DNA of 64,000 nt, taken from positions 186,001 to 250,000 of the forward strand of contig SRSI01000019.1 of the NCBI GenBank assembly GCA_005656395.1. Reading direction: 5' to 3'. This stretch comes from Strongyloides papillosus. Lineage: Eukaryota; Nematoda; Chromadorea; Rhabditida; Strongyloididae. Within the stretch, counting starts at the first letter, position 1. Each line of letters opens with the position of its first letter. The notes below the pieces were generated by a model. It searched no databases. It saw only the letters and a list, made by a program, of their open reading frames with translations, and was not told the DNA's origin. Positions 33,701-43,636 of this stretch are shown piece by piece. The translations under genes were made by a program, and so were the position numbers.

Positions 33701-35263
33701 AAAGTGAATGTATGGCCAAAATGTACGTATGCGCGTGAGCGAATGCACTGTGATATTGCATATTATGAATCTTTACCAATTTTTGTGATTACTGATGCAT
33801 TTTCCTCATATACGTATGCATGTGTTTTAAGAAGTAAAAAATCAAGTGAAATTTTAGAAGTGTTGAAGAAAATTTACAGTGAACATCCAGTAAAAATGTT
33901 GGTAAGTGATAATGAACCAGCCTTAAATTCAAGGGAAATAATGGAATTCATTAATAATCAGTCAACTACTACTTGGATTACAAAGAAAAGTAACTCAATA
34001 GCTTATCATTCACAATCGAATGGTTTAGTTGAAAGAGCAATACGCTCCTTAAAAGCTAAACTTGATAAGTTTAGATTTGAAAACAAAGATATGTCATTGG
34101 AAAAATTGCTAGTTTTAGCACTTACAGCAACGAATAATTGCGGTAATAAACATACAAAATTTTATTGTGGTATTGATTATCAAGATAATGTATTTAATGA
34201 TAAATATGTTCAGGTTAAAGAATATCCAATTTATTTTAGAAAATGTGGTAAATTATCAACACAATTTGAAATTGGTACAGTTATTGGACATTTGGGAAAT
34301 AGAACACTTCATATTGTTGACGACAATAATGTGGGTCATTTTATTTCAAAAGATTATGTTCATAATGGATTGGTACCACCACATTTGTATGATATTGAAG
34401 AAGTATCATTAGAGGATTCTAATTTGTTCAATGAACAAACTGTAAATGTGATTCCGGCCCCGGAGATTGATGAAATCAATGAGGTGGAAAGAATGAATGA
34501 AAAGTTAGGTAATGATGAAAAAGAAAATTATAGTGAGTCAATAATAGAGAATGAAATAGATGGAAAACAAAACGTAGATGATTCTGTAACTGACGATAAT
34601 TTAGGAAAAGAAAACAAGTCAACAATACTTGATCACAACTATGAAGATAGTTATATTGAAAATTGGAAAGTTGAGAATAAACTTGAATCATTGGTCTGTG
34701 ATGAGGAAATTATTGAATGTATAAGAAAGTTTGAAGGAGATACAATAATGATTATTGACGGTAGTGCTGATAATAGTAAGAAAGCAGACGCTTCAAATCA
34801 TGGTATTGGAGTAGTAATTATAAATAAGTCATTCAAAAGTATTATGCTGAAAGGACTTCATGGATTTTTAGTTGGAAGAGTGACTTCAGCTAGAGTAGAA
34901 GTTGCTGCTATGCTTGCTGCGTTAGAAGAAAGTTGTAATATGGAGAAGGTATTAATTTTGGGTGATAATACTTATGTACTAGAAGCATGTATTGATAAAG
35001 AACAACTGAATAAATTTGCTAAAGATTATTATCAACCACAGAATAAGTTATGGTCAAAAATAAAAGTTATATTAGATAAAGAGAGTGACAATAAGTTTAC
35101 ATTTGAACATATAACTTCAAAGACGAATGAATTTAGTAAAGTGGTAGATCAAATAGCTAAAGGAACGACACCAATTACAGTTCGTTTATTAGAGGTATTG
35201 AAACCTTTGGGAAAGTTTAAAGTTGCCAAAGAAGGTATTTCAAAGAATATTTTTAAGAATTAA
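30758..35263 (+). CDS. Gag-Pol polyprotein with two RNase H domains
   Basis: 1501 residues from the ATG at 30758, which spans the LTR/primer-site junction; the frame is open slightly upstream, but only to a TTG. Order: Gag; zinc knuckle CFNCGGNHYASKC (about 249, CX2CX3HX4C); protease IDTGS (about 298); RT with YIDD (593-596); a first RNase H region (about 730-835) that keeps a Glu (778) but has Ile 738 and Asn 802 where catalytic Asp are expected; integrase zinc finger (HMKNH, CHVC; about 935-975); integrase core D999, D1051, E1092; an acidic linker; then a second RNase H with all catalytic residues, D1334 (IDGSA), E1381 (ARVEVAAMLAALE), D1403 (LGDN), H1451 and D1464. The spacing matches cellular RNase H1. 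Gag, Pol and integrase are fused in one frame. Confidence 0.88.
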   Translation: MGAQPDSIISYCGKYDYIEYIQRVKLLSGDNSSLGIYFARAQPEDIAMEFFDSLDKDVSINDIGEDHIQAFCEKYQVKCIDEKTKELLNFSDVRRKFDETASSYVMRLKRMLKYFNGTDDLLLFKIIGEVPIEVKAKLKDDNLSLKFVMHEWDEFLRLMGMRKILNGKSNEKNFNNEKKGDKNQRVFDNDFTRKVEIKDEVKKLDSDIRHNGNVKGEIDIEEKIKSNTNIMTDNGREKMKMKVPPQVLCFNCGGNHYASKCELRGVQMGSLQMPESFKVAPMLMEAVSIAGIVGPVNIDTGSQVNLLPLGLSKQFSSRFDMKRINVMGKAIDGKNVELELKAELPILALRTNKRYWTAEFYFAKGVSPTISYHTARELDISVDELADEVIKNRESIMNKLNEVHYHSELLANEFVKNEKIFNDILLHPISYVDIPVVEEVQSKICKPYKLKDEADSVLRKQLADEIVNERLVQVFNPRVTSPVRIVLEPKPRMCMDARRVNKYLAEVEIELPNLVEIQQKLSQNECFSKADLKWAFKNLGISDGSQEYSTIVTAYGTFQSNRLQFGYKSSSSIFHKWFESCLKEFGVEKYILYIDDLCLLGSKQDQIIEWIKVINCCAHYNIKLNFAKCSFFCNDMEFLGHKFSVGCVSVLDSRLNEVKNLQYPSTKDEWLAVLGKLNYMSKFIPNYGKLAKKLYPKKSGIINDSEGKIVWKELMNEIHNVRNFYLPLPNEKLYVEAIMDDNVISAEIYVQRDSKKLISIVERKKIDAENRYTSAEVELVSINNALNKLKIDSTRVVLVVSNNYVAKLLKQTDDVLNEASNRLQSLIIPLQLREYDVIVKSKPIHVKAMVIVPNEPIELSLADKILDWQKSDNMCQMIKEYIKTLNKDVYKKLPKMLVDKMNLIDIDLDGMLFVDRKPIISIELGKELALHDHMKNHNGQKALYEALATKFFCFGLSNVCIEIVRKCHVCNVTRPLQPSKAKVNVWPKCTYARERMHCDIAYYESLPIFVITDAFSSYTYACVLRSKKSSEILEVLKKIYSEHPVKMLVSDNEPALNSREIMEFINNQSTTTWITKKSNSIAYHSQSNGLVERAIRSLKAKLDKFRFENKDMSLEKLLVLALTATNNCGNKHTKFYCGIDYQDNVFNDKYVQVKEYPIYFRKCGKLSTQFEIGTVIGHLGNRTLHIVDDNNVGHFISKDYVHNGLVPPHLYDIEEVSLEDSNLFNEQTVNVIPAPEIDEINEVERMNEKLGNDEKENYSESIIENEIDGKQNVDDSVTDDNLGKENKSTILDHNYEDSYIENWKVENKLESLVCDEEIIECIRKFEGDTIMIIDGSADNSKKADASNHGIGVVIINKSFKSIMLKGLHGFLVGRVTSARVEVAAMLAALEESCNMEKVLILGDNTYVLEACIDKEQLNKFAKDYYQPQNKLWSKIKVILDKESDNKFTFEHITSKTNEFSKVVDQIAKGTTPITVRLLEVLKPLGKFKVAKEGISKNIFKN

Positions 35264-35281
35264 ATTGTATTCCTCCCCCAG

Positions 35282-35404
35282 TGTTGCACATGGTGCAAGA
35301 GGATTAGCTTGATATAACTTTGTCATTGTTTTTTTCATATATAAAGAGTAATTTTTATAAATAAAGGCAGTATCGATAATAATCTGTTTTATTATTGTCT
35401 AACA
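35282..35404 (+). repeat. 3' LTR (123 bp)
   Basis: Identical to the 5' LTR and followed by the CATCG target duplication. Confidence 0.9.
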
Positions 35405-35533
35405 CATCGTTTAAAATATTTTTGCTGTCACTCGGTATTTTTAAAAGCTGAATAAATGTTGATTTCTTTAAAGGATGAAACTTTTTTTGCATTATAAATA
35501 AATTTGTCAAAATATTTCCTTTTTTTTTCTGTG

Positions 35534-36503
35534 TACCTTGCTAGATAAAAAGTACTTAAAAAAATTATAAAGAATAATATATATGTATTATTATAGTTTC
35601 ATAAAGTAATTTTGAGATACATAAACATGGTCGAAAATTTTCAAAAGCCATAAAAACGTGTAAATTAGAGATATGAAGCTATTATTTCATATGTGATACT
35701 ATGTCACCTAGGAGTATTGTTTAAGCATATATAAGGTGGGACTTAGATTTTTATTTGTTTCTTTTTGTTTTAAGTGTCCCAAGAAATGTACCTTAAATAT
35801 AGAATCACTTACTCTAGTATTTTCTTGGGTTTCCAATAACTAATAGTAAATGTTAAATTATCATCTATATTTTTTCTATTTTAATGGCCTTGTAATGTCA
35901 TCACTATTAGACAAATTAAAAATAGGCTAATTTATTTAAAAACAAATGTAAAAATTTTATTGCTAAAATCGATTGAATTATCTTGAAAAAGAAAAAATTT
36001 ATCATAAAAAGTAAATTTTTTTTTACTGTAGATGAATAAAGATGGAGAAATTCTACAATAAATTTGTAGCAGAATGGTAAAATATTAATTTATTCACAAT
36101 AAACTAAAAAATATTAGTGAAAAACTCTAAAAATAAGCTAAAAAATTGTAAAAATTACGTAACATTTTATAAATAAATTAAATTCGAATGAATAGAATTA
36201 ATTACGATTTCCTAACATAAACTCTCTTCGATTAAACATAAATAATTTTTTTCTATAAAATATTTCAGGATTATCTTCAAAAGTAAATGTTTAACTAAGT
36301 TAACAACTTTTTTTTTTCCAAAGATTTTGCATTACCAGTATACTAGAAATATTAAATTTAAAAATTTAATAATGATTAAAAAATATAAGATGTACCTTTA
36401 ATCTTTATTTGATGTAAAAAGTGCATAATAATATTGTTTTATATATTAAAAATAATATTTCTTATATTAATCGAATGGAATCATAATGATTCTACAAATT
36501 AGT
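35534..36503. other. Solitary foldback unit and 3' flank of member 3
   Basis: 35,540-35,745 is a partial copy of the repeat unit that builds the arms of the 38.4-44.7 kb foldback element (it has the CTATAATAATA block, the GAGATA block and a GGTGGGACTTAGATTTTT block). 35,950-36,500 is homologous to 59,080-59,605, the downstream flank of member 4, showing that the duplicated segment reached beyond the gene. Confidence 0.55.
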
Positions 36504-37517
36504 TCAAAGGCTATCAACTTGTGGTAGACGAATATTTCGATCATCTGGATGTGTTGTTGTAGGTTCTTCATTTTCTTCTTTTTTTGGTTCAGTAGCAATA
36601 TCTGTGCCTTCTTGCTCCTCATAATCATCTTCTGCAAGAGTAGTTCCACTTTCTTCCTCATCTTCATCATCATAAAATTCTTCCTCATTTTGTTCACTAG
36701 TTGTTGTTTCTTCTTCTTCCTCCTCTTGTTTTTCCGTTGCTGGTTTATTTTCTTCTTGTTCATCAGTTGTTGATTCATCTTCTTCATCATCAGGTGGCTC
36801 ATTTTGTCTAGATCTTGATCTTGATAAAGTACTTCCTTTACTACTAGATTCTCTATTTGATTTATTACTAGATCCTCCAGTTGATCTCCTACCAGACCTT
36901 CTAGTTGATTTCTTACCAGGTCTTCTAGTCGATAAATTATCAAATTTCTTAGTTGAACCCCTACTAGATCTTCTAGTAGTTGTTATTTGTCTAGCTCTAG
37001 TTACTCTTTTAGCAGTTATTCCTGGTCTTACAGTAGTTCTTGATAAGCGCAATCTTTCCCGCTCTTTTCTTTTGCGTTCTGCTTGGCGTTGCTTCATTAA
37101 ACGTTGTGCTCTACGTCTTCTCATTCTTAGTTTTGCCTGTTGTTGTCTTTTTCTTCTTTGGATTGCTTGACGTATTTTTTTTTGTCTCATACGGCGCAAC
37201 TTTTGTTGAGTTTTTCTTTGACGGAGAACTCTTTGAAGTCTTTGCTTTTTTCTTAATACTTCTTGTCTTCCACGATCTCTTCTTTTTCTTCTTCTTTGAG
37301 GTTTTCTTCTACCTCCAAGGGAGACATATACATTACTTCCTTCACTGCAATCTTGTCTTAAAAGTTCATTTAAATTAGTGTTAGTTAGAGCTCTATTTTC
37401 ATAATTTAAATAATGTTCAACCAAATCATTTGGTTTAAAATTTTCTAAAGAGTAAATTGAAATATTACCTACAAAAAGTATTAATGAAGATAGCAAAAAT
37501 GATTTCGAGTAAATCAT
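36504..37517 (-). CDS. Secreted charge-segregated Arg/Gln-Glu/Asp protein, family member 3
   Basis: 337 residues, the longest member, single exon. Signal peptide MIYSKSFLLSSLILFVGNIS, pro-region closely matching members 2 and 4 up to residue about 50, then divergence: the RDKRQ cleavage motif is replaced by GGRRKPQRRRKRR (69-80), so processing may shift to the polybasic run. Basic domain about 74-160; a long Ser/Thr/Arg linker made of repeated RRPGKKSTRRSGRRSTGGSS-like units (about 185-235); acidic tail rich in Glu, Asp and Thr, ending in a non-acidic tail that contains DDRNIRLPQVDS. The last 14 residues are unlike the paralogues and may come from a shifted 3' end. A cysteine in the pro-region is unique to this copy. 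Confidence 0.82.
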   Translation of the reverse strand: MIYSKSFLLSSLILFVGNISIYSLENFKPNDLVEHYLNYENRALTNTNLNELLRQDCSEGSNVYVSLGGRRKPQRRRKRRDRGRQEVLRKKQRLQRVLRQRKTQQKLRRMRQKKIRQAIQRRKRQQQAKLRMRRRRAQRLMKQRQAERKRKERERLRLSRTTVRPGITAKRVTRARQITTTRRSSRGSTKKFDNLSTRRPGKKSTRRSGRRSTGGSSNKSNRESSSKGSTLSRSRSRQNEPPDDEEDESTTDEQEENKPATEKQEEEEEETTTSEQNEEEFYDDEDEEESGTTLAEDDYEEQEGTDIATEPKKEENEEPTTTHPDDRNIRLPQVDSL

Positions 37518-37564
37518 TTGTGAACACGCTTCTTCATTGTATAAAATTTCCTGAAAATTTTTTC

Positions 37565-37618
37565 TTTTATAGATAATTAAATTAGAAGTAAAAGCTTATT
37601 TTTTTTCATCTGTTTCAA
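37565..37618 (-). promoter_or_regulatory. Family promoter (member 3)
   Basis: TAATTTAATTATCTATAAAA lies 48-67 bp and TTGAAACAGATGAA 88-101 bp upstream of the ATG. The E-box core here is CAGATG, one base from CAGGTG. Confidence 0.6.
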
Positions 37619-39211
37619 ATTTTTTTCTTTGCAAGCATATTTTTTATTTACATTTTATATTTTTTTTAATGTTCCTGATAAAAGTATGCTTTTTTAAAAA
37701 ATATTTTGATTTATGTAGAGTGTAAAAGTACGTTATTAATTTTTTTTGTAAATATGATTTTGTATGTTTTTTTATATACTTTAATCTTTTATTTGTTTTT
37801 CACTGTATCAGATAATATTCTCGTACATTTTTTATTTATTCTGTTTAAATAAGATATATAAAATCTTTATCAAAACATAATTTGAAATTACTAATGTATG
37901 TTTTTTAAAATTAATTCTACGTTTATTTTAATTTACTAGAGTTCAAATATGATTACGCACAATAAAATGTAACAAATTTTGACAAATCAACTTAAAGATG
38001 GTGAAATGTTTCTATCTGTTGAAAAATTAGATTTTACTTATATTTTAAAAATATCAAGAGGTAGCGAAAATTTCTTAAACGACACAAAATATTAAATTGT
38101 TGCATAAATTTCTCTTTTATCACAAAAATATACAAGTTTGGTATTTCGAACTAGCGTAGCTTTTATTAAATCTTGATATCTTTATGATGTTATGCTCATC
38201 TTAAAGTCTTACTTGTTTTTTATAATATTTTATAAAGTACGTTATCAAAAGTCAATTCAATTTCGTGTAAGTTGTTAACGTTTTATCAAAAAGCATTATT
38301 TCAAACATTCTACTAACAATAATAGTTTTGGAAATTTAAAAATTTTGCAACAATAATAACAAAAAGCGATAATTATCTAATCATACGAAGTAATGTTTAC
38401 TGGAAATATTTTTTTAGTATTTGCTATTTTTAATTTAAAATAAGTTTCCTGAGAAAGTCGAGCAATTTTAAAAATGTGGGACAAGCAAAAATCTAAGACT
38501 CCATTTTTATATGCTTAAACGATACCCCTAGATGACATATTACCACATATAAAATATTAGCTTCATATCTCCACTCTTCGCGTTTTTATGGCTTCAGAAA
38601 CTTTTCGACCATGATTGCGTATCTCGAAAAATACTTTATGAAACTATAACAATATATATATCATTCTTCACCATTTTTTGAGCACTTTTTAAGCACTAAG
38701 ATAAATTTTGAAAAATCTTACTTCTAAGTATATTTTGTGACATAAAATCATAAAAGATGAAAAACCCGAATCTCGAAAATATTATATTCGAATTCAGCGT
38801 GTCTGAAAACCTATATATACGTTTTTGAATTATTAAAAAAGTGCTGAGAAAAAAAATTACATATTAAATATTCACAAAATAATTTACAAATATATTAGAA
38901 TTACTTTTAATTTGACGTACTGAAGCTTATTTTTGTATTTTATTAATTATATATGGATTTTGTTTCTTGAAAATTGCTTCTTTGGCACTTCTTGCTATTT
39001 TGAAAAAAGTGTTCATGAAGGCCTGAATGGTCGGGACAAGCAAAAATCTAAGTTTTCAATTTTTTATGTTTAAACGTTGTGCTTTGGTGACATATTACCA
39101 CGTACAAAATATCAGCTTCATAAATCTATTCTTTACATCTATATGACTTCTGAAAGTTTTCGACCTTGATTACGTATTTCGAAAACTACTTTGTGAAACT
39201 ATAACAATATA

Positions 39212-40108
39212 CAGGGTGGGCCAAAAGTCACGACACAGTTGAAATAAAACACTTTATAACTTTTTTTGTAGGCGACATATTTTTATCGTATTACACGCAT
39301 TTTGTATAGAATTTGTTAGAGAATAATATATTACAAGATCGTTCTCAAGAATGAACTTAAAAAAAAGTTTTTTAATTTCTTAATATTTTACATTTAAAAA
39401 AAATATTTCTTAATTTTTTTCAATTTAAACTTATTTTTAAGTTTAAAACACATGGATACAATTCGTAATAAGTCAATATTTCACACAATTATGTATGAAA
39501 AATTATATCTTTTAAATGATCACCATCTAATTTTTAGCACAAGCTTGTTCATTATAAAACATTAATTATTACTCTTATTAAATTGTTTTATTTAACTCTT
39601 TGAAATGATTTACAACACTTAATAATGCATGTCTTGACGAAGCTTGGGTCACATTGTAATAGGTTTTGAATAATTTTTAAGTTGTAGCGATTGAACATCT
39701 GTTGGTGTAGCAATCACGAACTATTTTTGTCCGTTCTTCAGTAGAATACTTTCTTATTGAGGTTACAACAGTGGAAATATTAAAAATATATGAAAAAAAT
39801 TAATATTGTAAAAAAACATTTTATGAAGAAAAATGTTTTTAACTACCATTTTAAGCATCGAGCATTTATTTTTTAATCAATTGAAATATAATAAGATGCA
39901 CTTTTAAAGCAAAAATATAAACATTTTTATTTAATTAAATACAACTTTTCGATAGGATCATTCTTGAGAACGATCTTGTGATATATTATTTTATAAATTA
40001 TCCTCTACAAAATGCGTATAATATCATTTAAATATGTCAACTACAAAAAAAGTTATAACATTTATAATGTGTTCCATCCAACTGTGACATGACTTTTGGC
40101 CCACCCTG
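39212..40108 (-). mobile_element. Mariner-type element inserted in the left foldback arm
   Basis: 897 bp, flanked by TA on both sides; ends read CAGGGTGGGCCAAAAGTCA and its inverse. The right foldback arm lacks it and shows the intact empty site, proving a later insertion. It contains a short transposase remnant. Confidence 0.88.
39590..39780 (-). pseudogene. Transposase N-terminal helix-turn-helix remnant
   Basis: The minus strand reads a segment containing KYSTEERTKIVRDCYTNRCS and, after one stop, KLFKTYYNVTQASSRHALLS. This is the pattern of the N-terminal HTH of mariner-like and related transposases (Y(S/T)xEER...IV..YY followed by a ...FR..F segment). Only about 60 codons remain and the catalytic domain is gone. 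Confidence 0.6.
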
Positions 40109-41457
40109 TATATATCATTCTTTACCACTTTTGAGTATTTTTTATGTACAAAGATAAATTTTAAAAAATTTAATTTTTTAACAAATTTTGTGAACAAAAA
40201 TTGTAGAAGATGAAAAATTCGAATCTCGAAAATGTTATATTCGAATTCAGCGTGTTTGAAAACCTATATATACGTTTTTGAATCATTAAAAAAGTGCTGA
40301 GAAAAAAAGTTCTACAGAAGAGATTTTGAACATAATTTTCAAAATCAACAAAATTCATTTTAATAGCAAAATCATAAACATATTTTGTTTTTTATCAGTC
40401 ACAATTACGTTTTCTTTCTTTATACATTGTTTTTTTACATTTTAGTCAACTTAAAAATAATGCTTAAGAATTCTGAAAAGCTCAGACAGGAAAAAATCTA
40501 GATACTTATTTTTATATACTTAATTTTTGGATCTTTATGATATATTATCACAAATAAATCTTTAATCCAATAAATTTCTACTGTATGTATACATGGTTTT
40601 CAAAAATTGTTAAACAATTACCTCTCCTAAGAGTAAGTGCATAAAGTTACAACAATATTATTCTTCACTATTTTTAAAGCTCTTTAAATACATTACTTTA
40701 AATTTTATAATTCTTACTTTAATGTTGAACTTTTCTCCAAGAGTATAGAAGACAAAAAAATCCGAATCTTGGAAATATTAAATCCAAATTCTACGTAACC
40801 GAAAACGAATATATATGTTCTTCGTTTATTACATTGTGTCGAAGAAAAAAGTTCTGCATGACAGTATAGTAATATTTCTTATTAGTCAAAATTGTTATTG
40901 TATTTTTACAATAGTATCCCTGAATAGTTCAGAATAAGACTTATAATTAGTATTAATCACCAATCATTAAATTTTTTTATACAAAATTATTATTATGAAG
41001 ATAGTGTGTCTTGTAAACTTTTTCCATTATCTGAGCAAATATGACTTAATTTTTGATATTTTGCTTATTTGTTAGTTTAACTTCTTTTATACAAAATATT
41101 TTAAGAATGTTATTAAAACTCAAGTTTTAATGAAAGTTAAAAAAATTCTATTAATGTCGATAAAGATGTACATTTTTATTCGTAAAACATAAAATTTAAT
41201 TGTTATGAAGAATCATAAAGCTATTAATATCTTATAAGTTTCTATGGAATTACTATCATTAAGGAAATCAATTTGATTTCTATATTGTATTTCAATGTCC
41301 GTTGTTAGAAGTCAACTATATAAATTTTGAAAAAGATTTTTCATTTTCGTTCATAAAAAAAAGTAAAGAATAATTTTGCATAATTAAAAAAAAATATTTA
41401 CAATGAACAAGAAATAAACCATTAAATAATGCTAGTAAGAATATAGTCTTTTATCGA

Positions 41458-41965
41458 ATGTTCTCATTTGTACTTTACTCTTTGTACCTAAGGCTCTTCT
41501 ATTTCTCATCTATTTTCTCTTATAGAATTATCTAGATCATGGGAAAAACATTATCCCAAAACTAACTCTTTGTTTTGTATTTCTAGAAGATTCTTTTTTA
41601 TATATATATAGTACAGATCTGTCATTTTATTTCATTCATACTTTTTGTCATCTTTAGATATTTCATCATTTTAGTATATTATTAAGTTACCTAATTATTG
41701 TATAATTTTAGGGTTAAACTACTGTTCTGAAATCTGATATTTTTCTGGTGATAAGTTATCACAGATCTGTTTTGTTCAACTGTAAGCTTTTATTAATTAT
41801 CTTTATTGTATTATTTCCTTTGTATTCTAGAAGGCCTTAGTTGAATCCGTCACTTAGTTGATGTCTGATACTTTAGTTAATTAAGTCTGTTAATTAAATT
41901 ATTCTGTTTATTGTAATCTGTTTAATTTTGTGGTTTAAATAAAAGGTGTCTTTTGAGCGGTGCAA
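41458..41965 (+). repeat. Candidate solo LTR in the foldback spacer
   Basis: The non-palindromic centre of the foldback contains a block beginning TGTTCTCATT and ending near GGTGCAACA, with a TATATATATA box near 41,605 and an AATAAA signal at 41,938 shortly before its end. This is LTR-like, but no second copy or target duplication was found, so the assignment is weak. Confidence 0.25.
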
Positions 41966-43636
41966 CACTCCAACAAAAACTATCTTTATAATTTTTACTT
42001 GCTAATTAATTAATAGTATTTTATAAGATTTAATGCTTACTTCTATTTACTGTAGAAGATGGCTAAATTTTTAAATTTCAATATTTTAAACACAAAGAAA
42101 ACAAAACATATGTATTTGATAAATACATTTTATATCAAGAAAGTAAATGATACAATAGCATTTTATAATATGAGGTTTTACACATTTTATAAAGTACATT
42201 CTACATCATTTTGCATAAAAATTTTACGTCTCCACTATTATATATTGAAAAATTAGGTAGAATTTATATTCATCAAAATGAGATAAATGCAGTATGTTAT
42301 CAATTTTATTTTTATGTGATATCTCGTTTTTATATCAATTATGATAAATAGTATTTTTAAGATGTTAATTTAAACTGTCATACTTTCATTTTGTGTATTT
42401 TTGTTATTAAATTTAGAAAATAAAATATCATAATAAGAGTGTCCAAAATTATACCTAAGATTAACTTCTAATAATGAATATTAAAAATATTATAAATAGA
42501 AGTTAAGCTATAAAATGATTCATATTATTATGTTAAAGTATTAAATTCATAGTCAAGTAATTTAACTATTATCACGAAAGCAATTTTTTGAAATTTTTAC
42601 CGACGTTAACATAAATCTTTTAAACTTTTTTTAAACTTGACTTTTAATGACAATCTGAAAATGTTTTGTATAAAAGAAGTTGAATTATCAAATAACCAAA
42701 ATATCAAAAATTTAGCTATTTATATTCAAACAATAAAAATATTCTACAGGACACATTGTATTAATAATAATAGTTTTGCATTGACCAAAAATAACTCTTG
42801 TTAGTCAATATTAATTACAAGTATTCTTTTTAACTAACTAATAATATTAATATAAAATACAACGAAAATTTGAATCATAGTAAATTTTACTATATTATCA
42901 TGCGGAATTTTTTTCCTCGTCATAACCTCAATAAATCGAAAACATGCACATACATTTTCGATCAAGTTGAATTTGAATTTAATGTTTTCAAGATTATAAT
43001 GTTTTCGTCTTCTATAGTTTTGCGTTGAAAAATAAACATAAAAGTAAAATATTAAAGAGTAAATATAATATTTGATTGGCGTTTATTACTAACTATAATA
43101 GCTATAAGTGGCCACCTTAAATTTTACAATTACAATAGAAACATAGATATATTAAAACTTACTTATACAATGTAAACTATTCGTTAAGCAATGAAATAAT
43201 ATTACAAGGTATAAGACTTATATAATAAAAAAAAACGATGACATAAGAAGATTAGTATAAAATCAAAGATTACAATTAATATATATTCTTATTTAAAAAT
43301 AAGAATTTCAATAATTTATGGTAATGTATTACCTTTAAAAATGGTAAAGAATAATATTGTTATAAATTCATACACTCATTTTCGAGATGCACTTATGGTC
43401 AACAAATTTCAAAATTAATATATACGTACAAAATAAATCTATGGCACTAAGAAATTCTATGATATACCAGTAAGATACATTATTAAAGAACATTAAAATA
43501 AGTACTTAAACTTTATTTGCTTAATTTATACGAAGATCACAAATATTTTTTCAAGTTATATATAATGTTAAAAAATGTGATGTTTGAATAATTAAAATTC
43601 AATTTTGATTGTTTAAAAGTGAGATACAATCAAGTA

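Larger units (their letters stand above)
30636..35404 (+). mobile_element. Complete Ty3-like LTR retrotransposon with identical LTRs
   Basis: Two identical 123 bp LTRs (30636-30758 and 35282-35404), TGTTGC...TAACA, flanked by a perfect 5 bp target duplication CATCG (30631-30635 and 35405-35409). The primer-binding site begins directly after the 5' LTR with TGGGGGCTC, as in tRNA-Pro-primed elements. One long ORF fills the interior. Identical LTRs and an open frame indicate a very recent insertion. The sequence before the 3' LTR is pyrimidine-rich (CCTCCCCCAG) instead of the expected polypurine tract. Confidence 0.92.
29502..35533. mobile_element. M-family MITE, copy 2, interrupted by an LTR retrotransposon
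   Basis: The left end (TA then CACACAAAAAAAAAT) and right end (TTTTTTTCTGTG then TA) are M-family termini; the same body sequence flanks the LTR element on both sides. Without the insertion the copy would be about 1.26 kb, longer than copy 1 because of a roughly 0.3 kb foreign stretch at about 30,070-30,360 that includes GATGAC...GTCATC inverted ends. Confidence 0.7.
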
